This document shows positions 16,680 to 25,272 of a DNA stretch of 54,636 bases, in pieces. A program made the translations under genes and the position numbers. Below the pieces are notes generated by a model. That model was not told the origin of the DNA and searched no databases. It saw nothing but the letters and a program-made list of their open reading frames with translations. Source of the DNA: Vibrio jasicida CAIM 1864 = LMG 25398. Lineage in GTDB: Bacteria; Pseudomonadota; Gammaproteobacteria; Enterobacterales; Vibrionaceae. Location of the stretch: the NCBI RefSeq assembly GCF_000400365.1, contig NZ_BAOG01000111.1, positions 1 through 54,636 of the forward strand, given 5' to 3'. Every line of letters begins with the position of its first letter. Positions within the stretch are counted from its first letter, which is position 1.

Positions 16680-18326
16680 ATGAAAACAATCACATCATCG
16701 ATGCTCAGTGTCTGCTGTGTACTTTTCACGTTCTTTGCTCAGGCTGAGGAAGCTTTCCCCCTCGCACCTCCCGATCTCTCTAGCCCTCAAAAAGCACTCA
16801 CAAGCTTTGAGACTTTGGTTTCACAAGCGAATCAGCAGCTGACAGAAATCATCGAAGATCCAACCCAAAATACCGAACCAAACCGACAACACATCTATGC
16901 ACTTTTCGACAAAGCAACTCAAGCCTTCGATCTGTCTAAAGTACCGGAATCTAGCCAAAATCGAGTTGCTATTGAATCGGTCATGTTGATGAAGGAAATT
17001 CTCGACCGAGCCCCGCCTTTGGACTTATCACTCATTCCAGATAGCAACACACTGGATCGCTGGCAAATACCAGAGACAGGTTTGGAGTTGATCAAACAAG
17101 CTGATGGGCAGTATCGTTTCTCAGGGCAAACCGTTCATGGGCTTTACAGTGATTACTTGTTGGTAAAACATCTACCCTCTCATTCAGGCGCGGACTTGGA
17201 TTACTACCAATATTATTCGCTAAGCGCAGGACGATTGATTCCACCAACATGGTTTCACCTCGTAGAAACATTACCAAGCGTATTTATGCTTGAATATGGA
17301 GATCAAGCGATATGGCAATGGCTCGGGTTGGTTCTTTCTCTTTCTCTAACCATCTCCGCACTTGCTTTGCTCTATAACCATATTCACTCTCCGATTTCGA
17401 AAGCCATATGTGCCGTAATCACTTTGAGTGGTTTTCTCTATCTCGCAGACTATCAACTCAACTTAACTGGCATACTGATGTCGACGCTTAACGTCATCAT
17501 AGAACTCATTTGTTGGCTATTACTCAGTCAAGTGGCTTACCTATTGATTTACAAAACTTGTCGTTTATTAATGAGTAAGCAGCGCACGAATACCATACTT
17601 CGACAAAGTCTGACCCAAATTATTGGCACTTTATTAGGTTCAATGGCAGCCATTGCCTGTCTTGGTTATGGTTTGAATCGCTTAGGAGTCCCTGTTTATG
17701 GCATCGTGACAGGCTTGAGTTTAGGGGGCATGGCAATCGCACTCGCTATCCGTCCAACTATGGAGAACTTAATCGGCGGGGTTATCTTATTCCTAGACAA
17801 ATCGTTATCGGTGGGTGATTACTGCCAAATTGGCAGTCAGTCAGGAGTTATCGAACAAATAGGTGTGCGTTCAACACGAATTCGAGCGAAAGACCGAACA
17901 CAAATCACCATTGCCAATGGTGACCTTATTAAGCGAGAGATCATCAACTACAGCCGTCGTGACCGATATCCTTTCAAAGCGACTATCGGGCTACGCTATG
18001 AGACTAGCATGTCTCAATTGCAGAGCATTACAGAGAAAATCACGTCCTTACTCAAAGAGCATCCCGATGTTTTAGATTCTCCTCTTCGAGTTCACTTTAG
18101 TGCCTTCAATGCTTACAGCCTGGATATTGAGATACTCGCTCACTTGAACACCACAAATAGAGAGACATTCCTCAACTTGCAGCAAGAACTTCTTATATTG
18201 ATTGATAAGATCATTACCGCAGAAGGCGCTCAATTTGCTTTCCCTTCAAGTACCACATACCTCGCCACAGATACTTTACAGCCAGCAGTCACACCCAAGA
18301 CCGTTCAAGCAGTCCCTCAAACATAG
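16680..18326 (+). CDS. MscS-family mechanosensitive channel
   Basis: A 548-residue membrane channel. A signal peptide (about 1-22, ending in AQAEE) leads into a periplasmic domain of about 180 residues, then five hydrophobic helices (about 215-370). The pore-lining TM3 and beta domain follow: the Gly/Ala-rich GLSLGGMAIALAIRPTMENL stretch, then VGDYCQIG and the turn TQITIANGDLI (about 410-420). A C-terminal alpha/beta domain and a Pro/Thr-rich tail complete it. The family opens under membrane tension to release solutes in hypo-osmotic shock. The larger N-terminal domain places it in the mid-sized YbiO/YnaI-like group, not MscS proper. Confidence 0.85.
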   Translation: MKTITSSMLSVCCVLFTFFAQAEEAFPLAPPDLSSPQKALTSFETLVSQANQQLTEIIEDPTQNTEPNRQHIYALFDKATQAFDLSKVPESSQNRVAIESVMLMKEILDRAPPLDLSLIPDSNTLDRWQIPETGLELIKQADGQYRFSGQTVHGLYSDYLLVKHLPSHSGADLDYYQYYSLSAGRLIPPTWFHLVETLPSVFMLEYGDQAIWQWLGLVLSLSLTISALALLYNHIHSPISKAICAVITLSGFLYLADYQLNLTGILMSTLNVIIELICWLLLSQVAYLLIYKTCRLLMSKQRTNTILRQSLTQIIGTLLGSMAAIACLGYGLNRLGVPVYGIVTGLSLGGMAIALAIRPTMENLIGGVILFLDKSLSVGDYCQIGSQSGVIEQIGVRSTRIRAKDRTQITIANGDLIKREIINYSRRDRYPFKATIGLRYETSMSQLQSITEKITSLLKEHPDVLDSPLRVHFSAFNAYSLDIEILAHLNTTNRETFLNLQQELLILIDKIITAEGAQFAFPSSTTYLATDTLQPAVTPKTVQAVPQT

Positions 18327-18334
18327 AGATTTAA

Positions 18335-18360
18335 AAAACCGCCTCGAATGAGGCGGTTTT
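18335..18360. terminator. Bidirectional terminator between mscS-like and lipase genes
   Basis: Stem AAAACCGCCTC / GAGGCGGTTTT with loop GAAT. A and T runs on both sides let it serve both convergent genes. Confidence 0.9.
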
Positions 18361-18370
18361 ATATTGAAGA

Positions 18371-19507
18371 CTAAAAGCTAGTTTTTAGTGCGGCTTTTAC
18401 TGCTGTATTTAGTTTGCCTAAAACCAGTTCGAATACCCAACGGATAAAGGAGTAAGTAAATTTAATCGCAATTTGGGCGACTTTACCTGCAAACACCAAC
18501 ATATGACCAAGTAAGCCTTTTACGCGAGAGGCAAATTCACTAGAAAGTTCTGAGATTTTTACCATTGAGCGCGCCATCGCATCGTAGATAGTTGCGATTG
18601 CAGCACCACCACTTTGCAATGCAAAGACTGTTGCTGCAAAGCCACCATCAATTAACAGCGTAAGGATTGCCGCTGAAATCTTATCTGCCCAATCAGCAGA
18701 AGGTTTCGCTTGCAATCGATTCTCGTAATTCAGGACAACACGCTTAAAAGCTGAGTTCGCTTTTTGAAGCCCTAGGCTATCCCACGTTGCTGATTGTGTG
18801 TAAGAACTATATTCCGACATAAAATGCGCGCTAGGAAGCAGTCCTTGTGCACGATTTAATATGTATTCTGAACCATCATAAGGCACATGATAAAAAGGCC
18901 ACACTGGCGCTTTTGTCACTGGGTCTGCACCATTCACACAACGAAAATGTGACGATATGCGCGAGGATGAGTTAACAGAAAACGGCTTCATTCCCACTCT
19001 TGGTGAGCCAAAGGTATACAAATTCACTTTTCCTTTAAACTCAGGGGAAGCCGATATCCAGTTCGCAGCCAAAGTGGCAAGTGCGCCACCTAAACTGTGT
19101 CCGACGCAATGAATAGTACCATTACCAACAACCGGATTATCACGTAGAAAACGAGTTAGGCCCTTTTTCATAGAATAGAAAGTCGTTTGAAACCCAGAGT
19201 GCACGATCTCTCCTGTCCCCGTCCCCTTTCCACTGCAAGTTAAGTCGGTAATTCCATCAGCTAATCCTGCGGTACCTCTAAAAGCTAAAACTAAGTCGTT
19301 CTTATGGCGCTGACTTTTTCCTTTCCCCAACAAAGCAAATCCAGTTTCTGGGCGAAAGAAAAAACCACCACTAGTTCCTGTAACCATGTTTTTGAAAGAA
19401 AAATCATTGCGAAGAGAAAGAGGCACCTCTAAGTCTTCTAAGTTGTTTTTTATGGCATAAGCTGCGGATGCCAAGTAACTGGCTTGCTTTGGGGAAATAT
19501 CACTCAT
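18371..19507 (-). CDS. Class 3 lipase with C-terminal hydrophobic helices (candidate T6SS effector)
   Basis: A 378-residue alpha/beta-hydrolase of the class 3 lipase family. The nucleophile elbow GHSLGG has Ser138; Asp195 in NGADPV and His228 in SAHFMSEY complete a plausible triad. FRGTA (77-81) supplies the oxyanion hole. There is no signal peptide. The C-terminal 100 residues hold several amphipathic or hydrophobic helices. The gene lies 2 bp after a gene for a signal-peptide protein. A cytoplasmic lipase paired with an exported partner is typical of type VI secretion lipase effectors with a periplasmic immunity protein. No VgrG, PAAR or MIX marker is visible here, so secretion by T6SS is inference. 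Confidence 0.75.
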   Translation of the reverse strand: MSDISPKQASYLASAAYAIKNNLEDLEVPLSLRNDFSFKNMVTGTSGGFFFRPETGFALLGKGKSQRHKNDLVLAFRGTAGLADGITDLTCSGKGTGTGEIVHSGFQTTFYSMKKGLTRFLRDNPVVGNGTIHCVGHSLGGALATLAANWISASPEFKGKVNLYTFGSPRVGMKPFSVNSSSRISSHFRCVNGADPVTKAPVWPFYHVPYDGSEYILNRAQGLLPSAHFMSEYSSYTQSATWDSLGLQKANSAFKRVVLNYENRLQAKPSADWADKISAAILTLLIDGGFAATVFALQSGGAAIATIYDAMARSMVKISELSSEFASRVKGLLGHMLVFAGKVAQIAIKFTYSFIRWVFELVLGKLNTAVKAALKTSF

Positions 19508-19509
19508 AA

Positions 19510-20100
19510 TTATTTAGCCATATCCTTTTTTGCAATGTATGTATCAGTGTCTTCGTCATACAGATAGGTGGTTACCCTGTCGTGATTCCAGTCGCAAACC
19601 GAGTAAACCGAAATTGGCGCACCTTTTTCCGGCGCGATCTCTACTTCATGAATACGTTCAATATTGGTTAACTCACAATCGATATTAGAGAGCATTGATA
19701 CCAAAGGCTTCCGCCCATCTGTAGGAGACCAAACTCCCCAAAGCTTCTTTTGTTCACCGTTATAAGTGAGCGAAATCTTTTGATGAACCCTTAAGCTTCC
19801 TCCAAAGAGATCTCCAGGAGCACTAGAACGAACAATGAGCCGTTCGAAAGAGAACTCTCCTAGTTCATTGGTCTGAACCTCATCTGATAAGGTTTTGCCT
19901 TTTTTGTACCCTTCATAATAAAGCTCTCGATGAACCGTTAACCCCGCCTGTGGCACGCCATCAAGCTTGATAACACCACGCACATCCGGAGACATTTCCA
20001 CATCGTATTTTTTGAACGGCCAAAACATTGCACTTGCTCCTACCGAAAATAGAGCTAGGGCCAACATAAGAGAGATTCTTTTAGCCATAGTCTTTCTCAT
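19510..20100 (-). CDS. Exported protein, candidate immunity partner of the lipase
   Basis: A 196-residue protein with a clear signal peptide (basic start, hydrophobic core LMLALALFSVGASA, cleavage near 24). The mature part is beta-rich, with an early transthyretin/CarboxypepD_reg-like segment (RGVIKLDGVPQAGLTVH, then ELGEFSFERL) and later two cysteines (SNIDCEL and YSVCDWNH) that could form a disulfide. It resembles DUF6795-type proteins. It is the first gene of a two-gene unit with the class 3 lipase. Its most economical role is to protect the producing cell's periplasm from the lipase, or to help export it. The function is unproven. Confidence 0.6.
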   Translation of the reverse strand: MRKTMAKRISLMLALALFSVGASAMFWPFKKYDVEMSPDVRGVIKLDGVPQAGLTVHRELYYEGYKKGKTLSDEVQTNELGEFSFERLIVRSSAPGDLFGGSLRVHQKISLTYNGEQKKLWGVWSPTDGRKPLVSMLSNIDCELTNIERIHEVEIAPEKGAPISVYSVCDWNHDRVTTYLYDEDTDTYIAKKDMAK

Positions 20101-20250
20101 CCATTGATTAATTTTTGGATGATATGGAAAAAGAAGACAGAGTGAGAGGAGTTAATAAACGGAAGGCAATTTGTGGGAAGCAATTCGAAGTATCATGTAA
20201 TTAAGAAATTTATTTTTATTATTTCTTAAACACTTGTGCCAATTATCTCT

Positions 20251-21153
20251 CTACATTGATGATTGGACTTGCTGTAAAAGCCAACGTCTAAATCGTGCTG
20301 TAGGCTCACTTTTGGTATTAATGATCAGGTAGTAGCCTGCGTTAGCATCCACAGGTTCAAATGGCGAGACTAAGCGACCGCTTTCAAGTTCATCTTCCAC
20401 CAGCGCCATACGTGCCATTGCTATCCCCACTCCAGCTTCGGCGGCAGACATTGCCATATCCGTACGATTAAAGAAGTGCCCTACCTCTGTTTTGAAATCA
20501 AACCCCATGCTTGATGCCCAGTACAGCCATTCATAGTCACGCGGAGCCTTATCCCATGGCATAGCATCGTGCAGTAATGTTGCGTCTCTCCATTGTTCTG
20601 GTGACGCTTTAAGAGTTTTTAGCCACCTATGATCCTCAAGGTATTTGGGGCTCATCACCGGTAGAAGTTGCTCATTGAGAATCCGCTCTGCGCTTTTATC
20701 TCGATAGGGATGAGAACCGTAGTCTATCGCAACGTCATAGTCCTTTCGCTCACTATTCACTAGTGCTCCCTCTGCAAAAATCTGCACTTGGAGATCGGGG
20801 TTTTCTAGATGAAAGCTTTCAAGGCGTGGAACTAACCATTTAAACGCAAAAGAAGGCGTCAGCTTGAGGCGAATTTCATTGTGGGGCTTTTCAATTTGCA
20901 GTTCTTTAAGTGTCTTTCCTAGTTCGGAGAAGTGGAATTGTGAGGATTGAGATAACTGCAATCCTTTAGGCGTCAATCGAATTCCACGCGAGTGGCGTTC
21001 AAACAAAGTAAAACCAAGCTGTTCTTCTAACTGAATGATTTGCTGGCTGATCGCCCCCGTCGTTAGGTGCAATGCCTTTGCAGCACTGGTAAAGCTGTTG
21101 TGTTCCGCCACTTGGCAGAATAACCACAATCCGCTAACGACACTACTTTTCAT
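20251..21153 (-). CDS. LysR-family transcriptional regulator, divergent from dadA-like gene
   Basis: A 300-residue LysR-type regulator with an N-terminal winged helix (W-L-F-C-Q-V-A-E-H-N-S-F-T-S-A-A...T-T-G-A-I-S-Q-Q-I) and a substrate-binding domain opening with TPSFAFKWLVP, like GcvA. I start it at the ATG at 21153 (AGG about 8 nt upstream). A longer reading frame to 21270 would run over the intergenic region and into the divergent oxidase gene. With 106 bp between the two start codons, it probably controls the D-amino acid oxidase gene in response to an amino acid. Confidence 0.85.
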   Translation of the reverse strand: MKSSVVSGLWLFCQVAEHNSFTSAAKALHLTTGAISQQIIQLEEQLGFTLFERHSRGIRLTPKGLQLSQSSQFHFSELGKTLKELQIEKPHNEIRLKLTPSFAFKWLVPRLESFHLENPDLQVQIFAEGALVNSERKDYDVAIDYGSHPYRDKSAERILNEQLLPVMSPKYLEDHRWLKTLKASPEQWRDATLLHDAMPWDKAPRDYEWLYWASSMGFDFKTEVGHFFNRTDMAMSAAEAGVGIAMARMALVEDELESGRLVSPFEPVDANAGYYLIINTKSEPTARFRRWLLQQVQSSM

Positions 21154-21259
21154 CTTTGAGCCTATAGATTTTCTAAACGCTAAATGTAATTTATATCGAT
21201 TGTTAACAAAAGGTAAAGAAGAGAAACTGCGCAACATCAAAAATGTGTGGAGCACATCA

Positions 21260-22516
21260 ATGGAAGTCATCGTAATAGGCAGTGGTGTTATCGGATTAAC
21301 CTCGGCTTGGTATTTATCTCAGGCAGGCTGTCAGGTGACCGTGATCGATCGCCAACCAAGCAGTGCGATGGAAACCAGCTTCGCTAACGCCGGACAAATC
21401 TCTTATGGTTACTCTTCACCATGGGCTGCGCCGGGGATTCCACTCAAAGCCATAAAGTGGCTCACTGAAGAACATGCACCACTCAAAATAAAACCGTCTC
21501 TTAGCCCGGAGCTTATCCGCTGGGCAACGCAAATGGTGTCGAACTGCACTTTGTCCCGCTATCAAATCAACAAAGCCCGAATGCTCTCTATCGCCAATCA
21601 TAGCCGCGCGTGTTTGGAGCAGTTGCGCCGTGATCATGCGATTGAATACCAAGGGCGGCAGTTAGGCACCTTGCAAGTATTTCGCTCTCAACAGCAGCTC
21701 GATGCCATAGAGAAAGACCTTGAGTTGTTAGAGCAAAGCGGTACACGTTTTCAGTTAATGGATGTCGAACAGTGCATAAAGCAAGAGCCAGGATTGGCAT
21801 TAGTAAAAGAAAAATTGGTCGGTGGGTTATATCTGCCTGATGACGAAACGGGTGATTGTTTTCAGTTCTGTCAGCAGTTAACAGAGCTAGCAAAAGCCCA
21901 TGGTGTAAGGTTTGAATTCAATACAGAGGTGAGCAATTGGGTTACCGTAGGCAAAAAGATCATGGGTGTCCAAACGGACCGTGGTTTGTTTAAAGCAGAC
22001 CAGTTTGTCCTTGCCTCTGGCAGCTATTCTACAGCGTTACTCAAACAGCTTGAGATCGACATTCCTGTTTACCCCGTCAAAGGATATTCACTGACGGTAC
22101 CAATTGAATGTGAGCAATTTTCGCCTCGTTCTACCGTCATGGATGAAACCTATAAGGTCGCAATGACGCGCTTTGATGACCGTATTCGTGTCGCAGGAAC
22201 CGCGGAGCTAGCAGGCTTTGATCCTTCGTTACCGCAAAAACGCAAAAATACGATTGAAATGGTGATTCGAGATCTGTTTCCGCAAAGCGCCGATTTTACT
22301 AAAGCCGAGTTTTGGAGTGGATTTCGCCCTATGACACCCGATGGTACGCCCATTATAGGGACAACACCTTACAAGAATTTGTTTACAAACACAGGGCATG
22401 GCACGCTCGGTTGGACTATGGCTTGTGGCTCAGCTCAGATACTAACAGACGTCATCATGAACGCCGTTCCCAAAGTGACAAATCACTCAGAATTGAACCT
22501 GAGTCGTTACGCCTAA
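21260..22516 (+). CDS. dadA: FAD-dependent D-amino acid dehydrogenase (DadA-like)
   Basis: A 418-residue flavoprotein of the DAO/DadA family, which oxidises D-amino acids (classically D-alanine) to keto acids with electrons passed to the respiratory chain. The N-terminal Rossmann fingerprint is IVIGSGVIGLTSAWYLSQAG (residues 3-22). The C terminus has the family's substrate/FAD motif GFRPMTPDGTPIIG and NTGHGTLGWTM. The ATG at 21260 has GGAG 9 nt upstream; the open frame extends further back only through the intergenic region. A divergent LysR gene probably regulates it. An alanine symporter 307 bp downstream suits a D-/L-alanine utilisation locus. No alanine racemase (dadX) gene is adjacent. 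Confidence 0.8.
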   Translation: MEVIVIGSGVIGLTSAWYLSQAGCQVTVIDRQPSSAMETSFANAGQISYGYSSPWAAPGIPLKAIKWLTEEHAPLKIKPSLSPELIRWATQMVSNCTLSRYQINKARMLSIANHSRACLEQLRRDHAIEYQGRQLGTLQVFRSQQQLDAIEKDLELLEQSGTRFQLMDVEQCIKQEPGLALVKEKLVGGLYLPDDETGDCFQFCQQLTELAKAHGVRFEFNTEVSNWVTVGKKIMGVQTDRGLFKADQFVLASGSYSTALLKQLEIDIPVYPVKGYSLTVPIECEQFSPRSTVMDETYKVAMTRFDDRIRVAGTAELAGFDPSLPQKRKNTIEMVIRDLFPQSADFTKAEFWSGFRPMTPDGTPIIGTTPYKNLFTNTGHGTLGWTMACGSAQILTDVIMNAVPKVTNHSELNLSRYA

Positions 22517-22823
22517 ACACCTGCAAACCATTTCAAACAGTGCATTACTCCACAAGTTGAATAGCATTCAGAAGATATAACTATCATCTCTCGCGGAACA
22601 TTTTCATGACAATGTTCTGCATATTCAATCAATTCATTGTTATTTCCAATAAAAACCACACAGATACATAACAAGAACCAATTTTTAACAATATTTAACC
22701 GTTCTGTGCCCACCATCACGCTACAAGGGATTTTTAGTTAAAAAGGTTAACAATTGCATTACAAAAAAGGGTAATGTGTTGTACGAAAAACAACCACAAC
22801 CATAACAAACAGGGAAAATACTC
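22517..22823. other. Intergenic region upstream of the alanine symporter
   Basis: About 307 bp without a gene. It contains an inverted repeat GAACATT/AATGTTC around 22598-22619 and an AT-rich stretch with overlapping GTTAA motifs near 22737-22752, which probably holds the symporter promoter. I looked for a glycine or other amino acid riboswitch core and saw none. Confidence 0.4.
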
Positions 22824-24371
22824 ATGCAGTCATTAGTTGATTTTCTGAATGGAATTATCTGGAGTCCGGCACTGATCTATCTGTGTCTTGGCGCTGGTTT
22901 GTTCTACTCGATCATGACGCGCTTTGTGCAGATTCGTCACTTCTTTGAAATGTGGCGCTTGCTACTTAATGGTAAGAGTTCAACCAAGGGGATTTCATCA
23001 TTTCAGGCTTTGGCCGTTTCACTATCTGGCCGTGTAGGTACAGGTAACATTGCAGGTGTTGCTGCTGCTATCGGCTTCGGTGGCCCAGGTGCAGTATTCT
23101 GGATGTGGGTTGTTGCCTTCTTTGGTGCAGCAACGGCGTACGCAGAATCAACACTCGCACAGATTTACAAAGAGGAAGACGAAGGCGAATTCCGCGGTGG
23201 TCCAGCTTACTACATCGAAAAAGCAATGGGTCAGAAGTGGTACGCATGGGTCTTCGCTATCGCAACCATCTTTGCATGTGGCGTTCTACTTCCCGGCGTT
23301 CAATCAAACAGTATTGGTAACGCAGTAGAAGCAGCCTTTGGCTCAGGTGACATGATTGAAACCGCTATTGGTACCTTCAGTTTCGCTAAAATTTTCACTG
23401 GTACGGTTGTCTGTGTCATTCTTGCTTTCATTATCTTTGGTGGCGTAAAGCGCATCGCGAACTTCACGCAGATTGTGGTTCCGTTCATGGCGCTGGCTTA
23501 CATCATCACCGCGTTCGTTATCATCCTACTTAACATCGGAGAGATTCCGCGTATCGTTGGCATGATCATTGGTGATGCATTCACGCCGATGGCTGGTATT
23601 GGTGCTGCGATTGGTTGGGGTGTAAAACGTGGTGTTTACTCTAACGAAGCAGGTCAAGGTACTGGCCCTCACGCAGCAGCGGCAGCAAGTGTTGACCACC
23701 CAGCGCAACAAGGTCTTGTTCAGTCATTCTCTATCTACATCGATACGTTGTTAGTATGTTCAGCAACCGCGTTTATGATTCTTATCACGGGTGCATACAA
23801 CGTACAAGGCGCAGTAGAGGGTTCATTCTTAGTGCAAAACCTACCTGCAGATATCGGTGCTAATGGCCCTGTATTTACACAGATGGCGATTGAAAGCGCT
23901 CTACCTGGGGTTGGTAAACCATTCATCGCGGTTGCCTTGTTCTTCTTCGCCTTCACGACGATTCTGGCTTACTACTACATCGCAGAAACGAACATCGCGT
24001 ACATCCGTCGCACTGTAAAAGTAAACGGTCTGATGTTCATTCTGAAGCTGGTACTCATCTCTGCGGTATTCTACGGCACCGTGAAGACTGCCAACCTTGC
24101 GTGGGCAATGGGTGATGTGGGCGTAGGTCTAATGGCATGGCTGAACATTGTCGGCATTCTGATCATTTTCTTCATGTCGAAGCCTGCACTAAAAGCGCTG
24201 GCTGACTACGAAGAGCAACAGAAACGTGGTGTGACTGAGTTTACGTTCAACCCAGTAGCACTTGGTATTAAAGGCGCGACTTACTGGGAAGAGAAGTACA
24301 AGCGCAAAACAGGTAAAGCACCAACCGCAGAAAGCGATACAACAGAAACGGTAGAGCAACCATCTACCTAA
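22824..24371 (+). CDS. Sodium:alanine symporter (AGCS family)
   Basis: A 515-residue inner-membrane symporter of the alanine/glycine:cation family, with about 11 hydrophobic helices. Hallmarks are the N-terminal SLSGRVGTGNIAGVAAAIGFGGPGA region split over residues 67-90 and the GVKRGVYSNEAGQGTGPHAAA motif near 268-288, both in the substrate and sodium site of AgcS proteins. The last 40 residues are hydrophilic and cytoplasmic. Import of alanine (L or D) driven by sodium would feed the D-amino acid dehydrogenase upstream. It has its own upstream region and ends at a strong terminator. Confidence 0.9.
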   Translation: MQSLVDFLNGIIWSPALIYLCLGAGLFYSIMTRFVQIRHFFEMWRLLLNGKSSTKGISSFQALAVSLSGRVGTGNIAGVAAAIGFGGPGAVFWMWVVAFFGAATAYAESTLAQIYKEEDEGEFRGGPAYYIEKAMGQKWYAWVFAIATIFACGVLLPGVQSNSIGNAVEAAFGSGDMIETAIGTFSFAKIFTGTVVCVILAFIIFGGVKRIANFTQIVVPFMALAYIITAFVIILLNIGEIPRIVGMIIGDAFTPMAGIGAAIGWGVKRGVYSNEAGQGTGPHAAAAASVDHPAQQGLVQSFSIYIDTLLVCSATAFMILITGAYNVQGAVEGSFLVQNLPADIGANGPVFTQMAIESALPGVGKPFIAVALFFFAFTTILAYYYIAETNIAYIRRTVKVNGLMFILKLVLISAVFYGTVKTANLAWAMGDVGVGLMAWLNIVGILIIFFMSKPALKALADYEEQQKRGVTEFTFNPVALGIKGATYWEEKYKRKTGKAPTAESDTTETVEQPST

Positions 24372-24447
24372 TGCTTCACTTAACATCCTCCCCCAATGGG
24401 TTGGCAGGTATATAAGAAAAAGCAGTGGTCCGAACAACGGACATTAA

Positions 24448-24480
24448 AAAAGGGTTAGCCAGTGGCTAACCCTTTTCTTT
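24448..24480. terminator. Bidirectional terminator between symporter and acetate transporter genes
   Basis: Stem AAAAGGGTTAGCC / GGCTAACCCTTTT (24448-24460, 24464-24476) with a 3-nt loop. Confidence 0.9.
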
Positions 24481-24499
24481 TGCATTCAATTCGAAGCGA

Positions 24500-25093
24500 T
24501 TATGCAGCGATTTCTTGCGTAGCAACTTGTGGCTTTTGCTTTTCGCCAACAGGAAGTACGGTACGGCCGTATTCGTTGTTTAGTACTTGAGCCATTGCAA
24601 AGTAGATTGCGCTCGCGCCACAGAAGATACCTTCGAAGCCTGCGATAGTACCGATCAGCTCGCTACCAGTGAAGTCACGTGCCGCTAGTAGGAAGAACAG
24701 GATAGTAAGAGAACCGAATACTACTTGCTTCGCTACTGGGTAACATAGAGAGCCAATGAACATGAAGCCAGTGAAGATACCCCATAGTAGTAGGTACCAA
24801 CCCATGAAATGTGCTGGGCTTGCTGGAAGGCCCATGTAAGGCATTACGATTAGACCAACCAGTGTTAGCCAGAATAGACCGTAAGAAGTAAATGCAGTCG
24901 TACCGAACGTGTCACCACGCTTGAAGCACATCATGCCAACAAGTACTTGGCTTAAACCACCGTAAAAGATGCCCATAGCCAGAATCATAGAATCCATTGG
25001 GAAGAAACCTGCGTTGTGGATGTTTAGCAGGATGGTAGTCATACCAAAACCCATTAGACCTAGTGGCGCTGGGTTAGCCAGTTTTGTAGACAT
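24500..25093 (-). CDS. satP: Acetate uptake transporter (AceTr/YaaH family)
   Basis: A 197-residue, six-helix protein of the GPR1/FUN34/YaaH (AceTr) family, which takes up acetate and succinate. The N-terminal signature NPAPLGLMGFGMT follows the start, and the GGLSQ motif comes later. I place the start at 25093 (MSTKLANP) since the AAAGG ribosome-binding site lies 8 nt upstream; the ATG at 25099 would be too close to it. It converges on the alanine symporter gene across a shared terminator. Acetate uptake next to a chitinase fits use of acetate released from chitin. Confidence 0.85.
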   Translation of the reverse strand: MSTKLANPAPLGLMGFGMTTILLNIHNAGFFPMDSMILAMGIFYGGLSQVLVGMMCFKRGDTFGTTAFTSYGLFWLTLVGLIVMPYMGLPASPAHFMGWYLLLWGIFTGFMFIGSLCYPVAKQVVFGSLTILFFLLAARDFTGSELIGTIAGFEGIFCGASAIYFAMAQVLNNEYGRTVLPVGEKQKPQVATQEIAA

Positions 25094-25212
25094 GTACATT
25101 ACCTTTTCAAAAATGTTGATAAAAATTGCGCGCGAATTTTAATGGACTCAAAAACAAAAGAGAAAAGACGTTATTGAAAACTTAGATTGCACAAATAAGC
25201 AACCAAACGAAT

Positions 25213-25246
25213 AAAAAAAGACCCTGCTAAAAAGAAGAGTCTTTAT
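25213..25246 (-). terminator. Probable terminator after the chitinase gene
   Basis: On the minus strand, an AAAGACTC.../...GGGTCTTT hairpin with a 7-T tail, about 30 bp after the chitinase stop. The stem is imperfect. Confidence 0.55.
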
Positions 25247-25272
25247 AGATAGTTAGACTATTTATTGTTCAA

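Noticed and set aside
22517..22823. Glycine/alanine riboswitch before the alanine symporter
   Set aside because: No aptamer core motif was seen, only a short inverted repeat and AT-rich promoter-like DNA.
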